A stretch of DNA of 7,611 nucleotides from the NCBI GenBank assembly GCA_025350945.1, contig JANXWW010000164.1, positions 1 through 7,611 of the forward strand, given 5' to 3'. How positions within the stretch are numbered: position 1 is the stretch's first letter; each line of letters opens with the position of its first letter. The DNA comes from Burkholderiales bacterium (GTDB lineage: Bacteria > Pseudomonadota > Gammaproteobacteria > Burkholderiales > Usitatibacteraceae). A program made the translations under genes and the position numbers. Shown here piece after piece: positions 1 to 6,958 of this stretch. The notes below the pieces were generated by a model, which saw only the letters and a program-made list of their open reading frames with translations, did not search any database and had not been told where the DNA came from.

Positions 1-1300
1 TTTCTATGTAACCGCACACCGTACCGGCCAGCTTTCCACACTCAAAGGCGCTGCGCTCACGCAGGTCGCCGTCACACTTGGCCTGCTGCCGATGACGCTC
101 GCCTTGTTTCAGGAAGTTTCGCTGGTGTCACCGATTGCGAATGCGTTTGCGATTCCGTTGGTGAGTTTGGTGGTGGTGCCGATTACGTTGCTGGGTGCAG
201 TATTGCCCTTCGATTTTTTATTGACGCTTGCACACGAAATCATGGCGTGGTGCTATGCCGCGTTGTCATGGCTGGCGGAAACACCGAGTGCTGTCTGGCA
301 AAGCCACGCGCCGCAGCCGTGGACGGTAGTTTTGGCTCTTGTTGGCTGCGCATGGATGCTGCTGCCGCGCGGCGTCTCACCGCGTTGGCTGGGTGCCGCG
401 TTTGTGTTGCCGATGTTTGTGCTGTTGCCGCCGATGCCCCAGCACGGCGAAGTATGGATAACGTTGCTCGATGTAGGGCAGGGCTTGGCAACGGTCGTGC
501 GTACCGCTCGCCATACGCTCGTCTACGATACCGGCCCGCGCTACAACCCCGACGCCGATTCCGGCAATCGAATCGTTGTGCCGTATCTCAGAGGCGAGGG
601 CATTCGTATACTCGATGCTTTGATCGTGACCCACGCTGACGAGGATCATTCAGGTGGTGCGAAATCAATCATCGATACGCGTAATCCAAAATGGGTGATG
701 ACCTCGATGGATCGCACCAACGACAAAAATAGTGAAACACTAAAAAACGCCGCAGAGGTAATCCGCTGTGACATGCGTGATAGCTGGCACTGGGACGGGA
801 TTGATTTTGATATTTTGCATCCGACGAAAGATGATTATGCGGATGAAAATCGCAAGACTAATGACCTCGGCTGCGTGCTAAAAATCATTGCGCCCGGGGG
901 TACCATTTTGATGACAGCCGATATTGAAAAGAAAAGTGAAGCAGAATTGATTAAGCGCAACGCAGATGATCCTGCTGCGTTAAAAGCCGACGTATTGGTG
1001 ATGCCTCATCACGGTAGCAAAACATCATCGACGGATGAATTTCTCGATGCAGTCAGGCCCAAAATTGCACTCATTCCCGTCGGCTACCGCAACCGTTTTC
1101 GCCATCCGCATCCCGATGTGATGGCGCGATACGCCGAGCGCGGAATCAAGGTTTATCGCACGGATGAGGCGGGCGCGCTCACGTTGAAGTTAAAGTTTGC
1201 AGCAGCGGCGGATACAAAAATTGATGTGAAATCGTATCGGCTGGAGCGTAATCGGTACTGGATTGATTTGCCTGTGGCGGGGGTGGCAAATGATCCGTGA
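1..1300 (+). CDS. comEC: DNA internalization-related competence protein ComEC/Rec2, 3' part (5' end outside window)
   Basis: ComEC forms the inner-membrane channel that passes single-stranded DNA into the cytoplasm during natural transformation. The frame is open from base 2, so the gene enters the window already in progress; 432 residues are visible and the N-terminal OB-like and first membrane parts lie upstream. Visible residues (from base 92) start with hydrophobic segments of the Competence domain (about 10-40, 42-62, 78-92, 100-114). A metallo-beta-lactamase-like domain follows: LLDVGQG (125-131), DTG (146-148), the metal-ligand-type motif HADEDH (181-186, bases 632-649), MTADIE (274-279), PHHGS (305-309) and HPHPD (338-342). 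This order is that of the ComEC C-terminal domain, proposed to be the nuclease that degrades the non-transported strand. The HxDxDH motif is intact, so the domain looks functional. The frame ends with N-D-P and a TGA that lies in a tandem repeat. It converges with relA. Confidence 0.93.
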   Translation, partial: FYVTAHRTGQLSTLKGAALTQVAVTLGLLPMTLALFQEVSLVSPIANAFAIPLVSLVVVPITLLGAVLPFDFLLTLAHEIMAWCYAALSWLAETPSAVWQSHAPQPWTVVLALVGCAWMLLPRGVSPRWLGAAFVLPMFVLLPPMPQHGEVWITLLDVGQGLATVVRTARHTLVYDTGPRYNPDADSGNRIVVPYLRGEGIRILDALIVTHADEDHSGGAKSIIDTRNPKWVMTSMDRTNDKNSETLKNAAEVIRCDMRDSWHWDGIDFDILHPTKDDYADENRKTNDLGCVLKIIAPGGTILMTADIEKKSEAELIKRNADDPAALKADVLVMPHHGSKTSSTDEFLDAVRPKIALIPVGYRNRFRHPHPDVMARYAERGIKVYRTDEAGALTLKLKFAAAADTKIDVKSYRLERNRYWIDLPVAGVANDP

Positions 1301-1318
1301 TCCGTGATCCGTGATTCG
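1291..1318. repeat. 7-bp tandem repeat TGATCCG (three perfect copies plus one with a single mismatch) over the comEC stop
   Basis: Perfect TGATCCG units lie at 1291-1297, 1298-1304 and 1305-1311, followed by TGATTCG at 1312-1318 and a further related CATTCGG at 1320-1326. The comEC stop codon is the TGA of the second unit. The unit length is not a multiple of three and each unit carries a TGA, so the array puts a stop in all three forward frames. The array fills most of the 30-base gap between the convergent comEC and relA ends. Units can pair only weakly (GATC-CGT-GATC) and no T-run follows on either strand, so I do not call it a terminator. Confidence 0.85.
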
Positions 1319-1330
1319 GCATTCGGAATA

Positions 1331-3553
1331 TCACCGCCGCCTGACACTCTCCACACCTTCAACTTCCCCCACCGAGCGCAACACCTTTTGCAATTGCTCC
1401 GTCCGCTGAATTTCCACCGTAAATCGCATCGACGCCATATTTGCTTTTGAAATTGTATTCACTGCGGTGACGTTGATGCGTTCATGCGAAAGCGCTTCCG
1501 AAATATCACGTAGCAAGCCTTGGCGATCATTGGCGACAACTTCAATATCGGTCGCGAATTTTTGACCGTTGCTGTCACCCATGCCCACGCTCCATTGCGC
1601 AGGCATCAGCCGGTCACGTTGCTCCTGGCTTAAGCTCACAATATTGGCGCAATCCAGCCGATGCACCATCACACCACGCGTTTTGGTGACGAAGCCGACG
1701 ATGGCATCAGGCGGCATGGGCTTGCAGCATTTAGCGACGAGCGTGGCGATATTGTTAACGCCCAGCATAAGCACGCCCCCTGCTGATTTGTGCTCGCTTT
1801 TGACAGCATCTTGCGCGATAGGCAATGCCTCAAACCCTAACATTGGCGAGGCGTTTGGAGCATTGCTCGTCACGCTACGAATCGCAATTTCAATCTGATG
1901 TGCCGTGATTTCGCCGCGACCAATCTCGGCCAGACACTCATTTAAATCTTTGTGATTAAGTGCCGCCGAAATTTTTTCGAGCGCTAATGCAGATGCAGAA
2001 TTTCGCGCCAATTCACGGTCTAGCGTTTGCCGACCATGCGCCACATCAACCTCAAAATATTCCTGCCGAAACCAGTTGCGAACTTTTGCCAAGGCGCGCG
2101 GGCTGGCTAAAAAACCGAGCTGTAGATTCAGCCAATCGCGCGATGGCCCGCCTTGTTTTGCCGCCAATATTTCCACGCGTTGTGCATTTTGCAGTTTGGT
2201 ATTAAGCGGCACAATTTGCCCGTCCAGCTTGGCGCCACGGCAGCGATGGCCGAGGTCGGTATGCACGTGATACGCGAAATCCACCGGCGTCGAGCCTGCC
2301 GTTAAATCGATCACCTTACCTTGTGGCGTGAAAACATAAACGGTGTCGTTAAACAGACCTTGTTTTACCTGTTCTGAAAAGCCGCTTTCATCGGCGAGCT
2401 CGCGTTTCCAGTCGAGCACTTGGCGCAGCCAGGCGATCTTCGATTCGAAGCGTTTGTCGGCAGCGGATTTATGTCCCGCGCCTTCCTTGTAACGCCAGTG
2501 CGCGGCGACACCATGCTCAGACGCGTTGTGCATGTCGTGCGTGCGAATTTGCACCTCCAGCGTTTTGCCTTCCGGCCCGATGACTGCTGTGTGCAACGAT
2601 TGATAGTGGTTCGCTTTTGGCTGCGCGATGTAGTCGTCAAATTCTCCGGTGATTGGCTTCCATTCATCATGAATGAGTGCTAGCACCGCATAGCAATCAT
2701 CCACACTATTAACCAACACACGTACTGCACGAATATCGTAAAGGTTGTCGAAGGGCAAATTTTTCGATTGCATTTTGCGATGGATCGACCAGATGTGTTT
2801 AGGCCGCCCCGCAATCTCGGATTTGATATTGAGTCTGGTTAAATCCTCACGCAGTGTATGCAGCACGCGTTCAATAAATGCCTCGCGCTCGATCCGCTTG
2901 CCGTCGAGCAGGGTGGCGATATTTTTATAGATATCGGGTTCTAAAAAACGAAACGATAAATCTTCCAGCTCCCACTTGATCGCAAAAATACCGAGACGAT
3001 TGGCAAGCGGTACAAACAGGCTGCGGGTATGGCGCGCAGCGGCGGTGCGCGTTGCTTCAGTCGCCTGCGTGATGGAGCGCATATAGACGATGCGCTCGGC
3101 GAGTTTGATGAGCACCACACGAACATCGTCTGCCATTGCCAGCAGCATTTTGCGTAACGCTTCGATGCCCAATGTGTCGGCGGCGCTGTTGCTGGTGGTG
3201 GCCACGGCTTCGATTTTTCCTGCGCGTGCAAAGCCGGAAACGAGTGCGGTAACGTCGTCGCCAAACAATTCCTTGATGACGGTGGCATCGATATCTTTTT
3301 TTGCCATCGCGCCAACAATTAGTGCCGCCGCAGTTGTTTCGTCATCCGCATCAATATTGAGCAGAACTTCAGTCATTTGCATGCCGGTACGCAATTGCCT
3401 CATGCCTTCGTTGGCATTATTAGCGCGAACGATAAAATCCAACACGCGTGGAGAAATCAGCACGTCAGTATCCGGCGCACCACGAGCCAGCTTGCCACGT
3501 AATTGACCAACAGCGGCTTGCAAGTTTTCAGTTGTTTGTAAATCGTCAGGCAT
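1331..3553 (-). CDS. relA: GTP pyrophosphokinase RelA, (p)ppGpp synthetase with inactive hydrolase domain
   Basis: RelA binds stalled ribosomes carrying uncharged tRNA and transfers pyrophosphate from ATP to GDP/GTP, making the alarmone (p)ppGpp. The 740 residues match the usual RelA length (E. coli RelA is 744). Domains in order: a pseudo-hydrolase region (about 30-165), in which the HD and ED metal-binding residues of bifunctional Rel/SpoT are replaced (V80-G81 and A84-K85 by my alignment); the synthetase (about 240-355) with GRPKH (249-253), EFDD (304-307), HYQSLHT (316-322) and QIRT (335-338); TGS (about 404-464); a helical region; a CC/zinc-finger-like domain with C609, C610, H631 and C635; and a C-terminal ACT domain (about 667-740). 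EFDD is the acidic ExDD form of RelA, not the RxKD form of bifunctional enzymes. The ATG start matches the expected N-terminus; only a poor ribosome-binding site precedes it (GAG about 15 bases upstream). It is transcribed away from the ATP-grasp operon. Confidence 0.95.
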   Translation of the reverse strand: MPDDLQTTENLQAAVGQLRGKLARGAPDTDVLISPRVLDFIVRANNANEGMRQLRTGMQMTEVLLNIDADDETTAAALIVGAMAKKDIDATVIKELFGDDVTALVSGFARAGKIEAVATTSNSAADTLGIEALRKMLLAMADDVRVVLIKLAERIVYMRSITQATEATRTAAARHTRSLFVPLANRLGIFAIKWELEDLSFRFLEPDIYKNIATLLDGKRIEREAFIERVLHTLREDLTRLNIKSEIAGRPKHIWSIHRKMQSKNLPFDNLYDIRAVRVLVNSVDDCYAVLALIHDEWKPITGEFDDYIAQPKANHYQSLHTAVIGPEGKTLEVQIRTHDMHNASEHGVAAHWRYKEGAGHKSAADKRFESKIAWLRQVLDWKRELADESGFSEQVKQGLFNDTVYVFTPQGKVIDLTAGSTPVDFAYHVHTDLGHRCRGAKLDGQIVPLNTKLQNAQRVEILAAKQGGPSRDWLNLQLGFLASPRALAKVRNWFRQEYFEVDVAHGRQTLDRELARNSASALALEKISAALNHKDLNECLAEIGRGEITAHQIEIAIRSVTSNAPNASPMLGFEALPIAQDAVKSEHKSAGGVLMLGVNNIATLVAKCCKPMPPDAIVGFVTKTRGVMVHRLDCANIVSLSQEQRDRLMPAQWSVGMGDSNGQKFATDIEVVANDRQGLLRDISEALSHERINVTAVNTISKANMASMRFTVEIQRTEQLQKVLRSVGEVEGVESVRRR

Positions 3554-3734
3554 GTGTTTTATTCAACTCGGCTAAACCTAAAAATATTCTAGGGAACATT
3601 CATTTTAGGCCATACGCATTTTGGATATCACCACCGCACCTAAAACAGCGGTATATTTGTGGTTCGGACACGGCACAGCGTTTGCTTTCTGAATAGAATT
3701 CAAGACAAATCACACAAGCAGGCTTGCGCGCACG
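3554..3734. promoter_or_regulatory. Divergent intergenic region between relA and the ATP-grasp gene, presumed to hold both promoters
   Basis: This 181-base gap separates two divergent starts, so both promoters probably lie here. A TAGAAT hexamer (5/6 match to the sigma-70 -10 box) occurs on the + strand at 3694-3699, which would give a leader of roughly 30 bases before the ATG at 3735. Another lies on the - strand at 3591-3586, which would give a relA leader of roughly 25 bases. Neither has a convincing -35 hexamer at 16-18 bases, so the assignments are weak. CCTAAAA occurs at 3577-3583 and 3639-3645, with its reverse complement TTTTAGG at 3603-3609. These copies could be operator half-sites or chance AT-rich words. 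I see no coding sequence in the gap. Confidence 0.45.
3715..3726. repeat. Perfect dyad CAAGC-AG-GCTTG just upstream of the ATP-grasp start
   Basis: Two 5-base arms, CAAGC (3715-3719) and GCTTG (3722-3726), flank a 2-base centre. The dyad lies 8 bases before the ATG at 3735 and covers the only ribosome-binding-like bases there (AAGCAGG, 3716-3722). It could be a protein-binding operator in the untranslated leader or affect ribosome access. A 12-base dyad can also arise by chance. Confidence 0.35.
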
Positions 3735-5150
3735 ATGAAACCAGATAATTTTTTCAATGAAATGTTTGAAGCGGATGGATCAGTGCGTCCGCACTACGGC
3801 GCGTTTGCTGATTGGCTGGACAACACGCCGCCTGAAAAGATCACCCAGAATCGTCAGGCGGCGGATTTGCTGTTTCATCGCGTCGGCATAACTTTTGCCG
3901 TCTACGGCGAGGCCACAGGCACCGAGCGACTGATTCCATTTGACATCGTTCCACATGTGATTCCCGCTGCGCAGTGGGACCGCGTTTCTGCCGGGCTCAA
4001 GCAGCGTGTGACGGCCCTGAACGCATTTCTACATGATGTCTATCACGAACAAAAAATTCTGAAGGCGGGAAAAGTGCCCGCCAATATGGTGATTGAAAAT
4101 TCGCAGTTCCGCCCCGAAATGATCGGTATAGACGTGCCTGGCGGCATTTATGCACATGTTGCGGGCATTGATCTGGTGAAAGATGCGGACGGCGAATATT
4201 ACGTGCTGGAAGATAATTTGCGCACGCCGTCCGGTGTTTCGTATCTGCTGGAAAATCGCAAAATGATGATGCGGCTATTCCCGGAACTATTCGCCGCGCA
4301 GCGAATCCGACCTGTGGATCATTATCCTGACCTGCTTCTGGAAACATTGCGAAACGCCGCGCCTGTTGGTATTGATAACCCCACCATTGTGCTGATGACG
4401 CCGGGCCATTTTAATTCCGCCTATTTTGAGCACGCGTTTTTAGCGCAACAAATGGGAATTGAGTTGGTTGAGGGCATCGATTTATTTGTGGCGGACAATA
4501 CGGTTTTTATGCGCACGACGCAGGGGCCTAAAAAAGTAGATGTGATTTATCGGCGCATTGATGATGATTTTATCGATCCCGAAGCATTCCGTCCGGATTC
4601 GATGCTCGGCGTGCCGGGACTCATGCGCGCCTACAAAGCAGGGCGCGTGACGCTGGCAAACGCGGTCGGTACCGGCGTGGCAGACGATAAATCGCTCTAT
4701 CCGTATGTGCCTGCGATGATTCGGTTTTATCTGGATGAAGAACCGATTTTAAAAAACGTTCACACCTATATGTGTGCCAATAAAGTGGACCTCGATTACG
4801 TTCTCGCGCACATGGAAGAGCTGGTCATTAAAGAAGCGCAGGGCTCAGGCGGCTACGGCATGCTGGTCGGCCCGCATTCCACCAAGGATGAGCGCGCACG
4901 ATACAAACAACGCGTGCTCGATGCGCCCGAACGATTTATCGCGCAGCCCACCTTAGCGTTGTCAGTTTGCCCCACCTTCACCAACAAAGGTCTGGCACCA
5001 CGCCATATCGATTTACGGCCGTATGTGCTGTCGGGACGTGGCGTGAATTTTGTGCCGGGCGGTCTCACGCGTGTTGCGTTGCGCGAAGGCTCGCTGGTGG
5101 TGAATTCGTCGCAAGGTGGCGGCGTTAAAGATACTTGGATTGTGGATTAG
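3735..5150 (+). CDS. Circularly permuted ATP-grasp type 2 family protein (COG2308-like, formerly DUF404/DUF407)
   Basis: ATP-grasp enzymes couple ATP hydrolysis to joining a carboxylate and an amine or thiol through an acyl-phosphate. This family has the fold circularly permuted and is predicted to be a peptide/amide ligase; its substrate is unknown to me. The 471-residue length is normal for the family. Visible conserved blocks are FHRVGITFAVYG (47-58), IPFDIVPHVIP (67-77), the acidic core YYVLEDNLRTPSGVSY (155-170), ENRKMMMRLFPELF (173-186), VIYRRIDDDFIDP (270-282), the glycine-rich nucleotide-binding-type loop IKEAQGSGGYGM (365-376), DLRPYV (426-431) and the C-terminal NSSQGGGVKDTW (457-468). 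The ATG start gives the usual short lead into EMF...VRPHYGAF; the ribosome-binding site is poor (AAGCAGG, 12 bases off). The stop is 2 bases before the alpha-E start. It is the first gene of the putative four-gene operon and is probably cytoplasmic, since no signal peptide is seen. Confidence 0.93.
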   Translation: MKPDNFFNEMFEADGSVRPHYGAFADWLDNTPPEKITQNRQAADLLFHRVGITFAVYGEATGTERLIPFDIVPHVIPAAQWDRVSAGLKQRVTALNAFLHDVYHEQKILKAGKVPANMVIENSQFRPEMIGIDVPGGIYAHVAGIDLVKDADGEYYVLEDNLRTPSGVSYLLENRKMMMRLFPELFAAQRIRPVDHYPDLLLETLRNAAPVGIDNPTIVLMTPGHFNSAYFEHAFLAQQMGIELVEGIDLFVADNTVFMRTTQGPKKVDVIYRRIDDDFIDPEAFRPDSMLGVPGLMRAYKAGRVTLANAVGTGVADDKSLYPYVPAMIRFYLDEEPILKNVHTYMCANKVDLDYVLAHMEELVIKEAQGSGGYGMLVGPHSTKDERARYKQRVLDAPERFIAQPTLALSVCPTFTNKGLAPRHIDLRPYVLSGRGVNFVPGGLTRVALREGSLVVNSSQGGGVKDTWIVD

Positions 5151-5152
5151 CC

Positions 5153-6124
5153 ATGCTGTCAAGAACTGCTTCCACGCTTTACTGGATGTCGCGCAACGTT
5201 GAACGCGCCGAGAACACCGCGCGCATTCTTGATGTCGCCTATCGCATGTCATTGCTCACCAAAGATCCGCATTTGCAGGATCAGGAATGGTTTGCGCCGC
5301 TCAATATTACTGGCACATTATTTCCGTTCAGCGGGCGGCATTCGATTGTGAATTCAAAAGAAGTGCTGCACTTTATGGCGCTTGATTCGGAGAATCCTTC
5401 TTCGATTTACGCCAGCGCCAAACAAGCCCGCGAGAACGCGCGGGCGGTGCGCGGCACCATCACCAGCGAGATGTGGGAAGTGCTGAACGGCACGTGGCTC
5501 GAAATGCAAAACATGGATGAAGACCGCTTGTACGCGCGCGGCATTTCTTCATTTTTTGACTGGGTAAAAGAGCGTTCGCATTTATTTCGTGGCGTTACTT
5601 TTGGCACCATTCGCCGCGATGAAGCGTTTCAGTTTCATCGTATCGGCACCTATATGGAAAGAGCGGACAACACCGCGCGGATGCTGGACGTGAAATATCA
5701 CGTGCTGCTGCCCAGCGTGGAAGATGTGGGCGGAGCCGTGGATTATTACCAGTGGTCAGCGGTGCTGCGTTCGGTGTCGGCATTTGAATCGTATCGCAAG
5801 GTCTATCGTGATGTGATTACGCCGCTGAAGGTTGCGGAGCTATTGGTGTTGCGCGACGATATTCCGCGCTCGCTGCGCTTTTGCTTTCAGGAAATTTATG
5901 AAATTCTCTGCAAGGTGCAAAATGCGACGTCGTTCGAAGCGACCCGACAAGCCGGCGAAATTTATGCCGCGCTGCAATTTGGCACCATTCAACATATTTT
6001 CAGCGGCGGTTTGCACGAATATTTGACCGACTTCCTCGATTCGACGCACCGACTTGGTATTGAAATCGATAAATCGTTTTTTGATGCAACCGTTCCTATA
6101 CCAGCCGCTGCCAAAGCCGCTTGA
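5153..6124 (+). CDS. Alpha-E domain protein (COG2307-like, formerly DUF403)
   Basis: This is an all-helical family of unknown biochemistry, named for conserved glutamates and almost always encoded beside the circularly permuted ATP-grasp enzyme. It is presumed to act with that enzyme, perhaps as a scaffold or catalytic partner. The protein has 323 residues, normal for the family. It opens with MLSRTASTLYWMSRNVERAE, the typical N-terminus, which is why I chose the ATG at 5153. An in-frame TTG at 5135 would add six residues overlapping the upstream gene. The motif ERAENTARILDV (17-28) recurs as ERADNTARMLDV (169-180), suggesting two related halves. Other conserved-looking blocks are ARENARAVRGTITSEMWEVLN (92-112) and FGTIQHIFSGGLHEYL (276-291). 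Two bases separate it from the ATP-grasp stop, so translation is probably coupled; a weak GTGGAT (5142-5147) may serve as ribosome-binding site. No signal peptide or membrane segment is seen. Confidence 0.93.
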   Translation: MLSRTASTLYWMSRNVERAENTARILDVAYRMSLLTKDPHLQDQEWFAPLNITGTLFPFSGRHSIVNSKEVLHFMALDSENPSSIYASAKQARENARAVRGTITSEMWEVLNGTWLEMQNMDEDRLYARGISSFFDWVKERSHLFRGVTFGTIRRDEAFQFHRIGTYMERADNTARMLDVKYHVLLPSVEDVGGAVDYYQWSAVLRSVSAFESYRKVYRDVITPLKVAELLVLRDDIPRSLRFCFQEIYEILCKVQNATSFEATRQAGEIYAALQFGTIQHIFSGGLHEYLTDFLDSTHRLGIEIDKSFFDATVPIPAAAKAA

Positions 6125-6148
6125 CACCCCTTATTTGCTCATCACAAT

Positions 6149-6883
6149 ATGACTTATTGCGTCGCCATCAAACTAGATTCCGGAATGATTTTCGCTTCTG
6201 ATTCACGCACCAATGCGGGCGTGGATCACATCGCCACATTTTGCAAAATGCGGGTTTACGAAAGAAATGATGATCGCATCATTGTCGTGCTTTCCAGCGG
6301 CAATCTGGCAATGACGCAAGGTGTGATCAATATTCTGGATCGACATCTGCATGCAGATACAAGTCAGCAGACAATCTGGAATGTGCCCTCCATGTTTGAT
6401 GTCGCGGCGCTCACCGGTATTGCGCTGCGCGAGATGGCCGCGCGCGATGGGCCTGCGTTGATGCAAAGCGGCATTGAAGCATCAGCCAACATTGTCGTCG
6501 GTGGGCAAATACGAGGCGAGCAACAACGTTTGTTTCATATTTATCCGCAAGGTAATTTCATTGAGACCTGCGATGAAACGCCCTATTTTCAACTGGGCGA
6601 ATCGAAATACGGCAAACCGATTTTAGACCGCGTTGTCACCACCGCCACGCCACAAAAGGAGGCCGCAAAATGTGTGCTGATCTCGTTCGATTCGACCGTG
6701 AAATCGAATATTTCGGTTGGCTTGCCGATTGATATGTTGTGGTATCCGAATGACTCGCTGCGAGTCGGCGTGCAGCAGCGAATTCGCGATGGCGACCCTT
6801 ATTTTTCGATGCTGCGGCAGCGTTGGGGTGGAGGATTACGGCGAGTGTTTGCGGAGCTGCCGGATCCGGATTGGATGGAGTAA
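6149..6883 (+). CDS. anbu: Proteasome-type protease of the Anbu (ancestral beta subunit) family (COG3484-like)
   Basis: Anbu proteins are bacterial relatives of the proteasome beta subunit and HslV, with an N-terminal-nucleophile hydrolase fold. The N-terminus MTYCVAI places a threonine at position 2, which becomes the N-terminal nucleophile Thr1 once Met is removed; no propeptide is needed. SDSRTNAGVDHI (17-28) supplies the Asp17 equivalent (D18 with Met counted), and K33 (mature K32) fits the catalytic lysine. LSSGN (48-52), GESKYGKPILDR (150-161), SFDSTVKSNISVGLPID (179-195) and the C-terminal extension after about 200 are typical of Anbu and make it longer (244 residues) than HslV. Reported Anbu structures are open rings or helical assemblies rather than closed barrels. 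No unfoldase ATPase is encoded nearby, so small peptides or the product of the neighbouring enzymes are likelier substrates than folded proteins. It follows alpha-E by 24 bases with no recognisable ribosome-binding site. Confidence 0.93.
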   Translation: MTYCVAIKLDSGMIFASDSRTNAGVDHIATFCKMRVYERNDDRIIVVLSSGNLAMTQGVINILDRHLHADTSQQTIWNVPSMFDVAALTGIALREMAARDGPALMQSGIEASANIVVGGQIRGEQQRLFHIYPQGNFIETCDETPYFQLGESKYGKPILDRVVTTATPQKEAAKCVLISFDSTVKSNISVGLPIDMLWYPNDSLRVGVQQRIRDGDPYFSMLRQRWGGGLRRVFAELPDPDWME

Positions 6884-6958
6884 GCGCCTTTTTGTGCACG
6901 CCTCGGGCATGGATGCTCGATGCTTTTGAATCATGAACCCGCTATATAGAAGCCACCC

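Noticed and set aside
247..639. 130-residue + strand open frame inside comEC
   Set aside because: It overlaps the ComEC reading frame entirely and its translation is rich in Arg, Ala and Cys with no recognisable domain. It is a GC-driven shadow.
730..742. Small hairpin TAGTG-AAA-CACTA flanked by A-runs, terminator-like on the - strand
   Set aside because: It is in the middle of comEC coding sequence, the stem is short and AT-rich, and no - strand gene runs into it before relA's own end 600 bases away.
1301..1330. Possible bidirectional terminator between comEC and relA
   Set aside because: The repeat units pair only over 4 bases and no T-run follows on either strand.
3090..3506. 138-residue + strand open frame antisense to relA
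   Set aside because: It lies wholly opposite the well-supported RelA N-terminal coding region, and its Ser/Ala-rich translation resembles no family.
3448..3696. 82-residue + strand open frame crossing the relA start into the intergenic region
   Set aside because: Half of it is antisense to relA, no ribosome-binding site precedes it, and the translation has no recognisable features.
5135..5152. Alternative TTG start for the alpha-E gene, six codons upstream
   Set aside because: The added residues overlap the ATP-grasp end, and the family N-terminus begins at MLSRTA, so the ATG at 5153 is preferred.
6942..6949. CTATATAG palindrome as a promoter -10 box for the transglutaminase gene
   Set aside because: It lies only 9 bases before the ATG and no -35-like hexamer stands at a suitable distance, so an internal promoter here is not supported.
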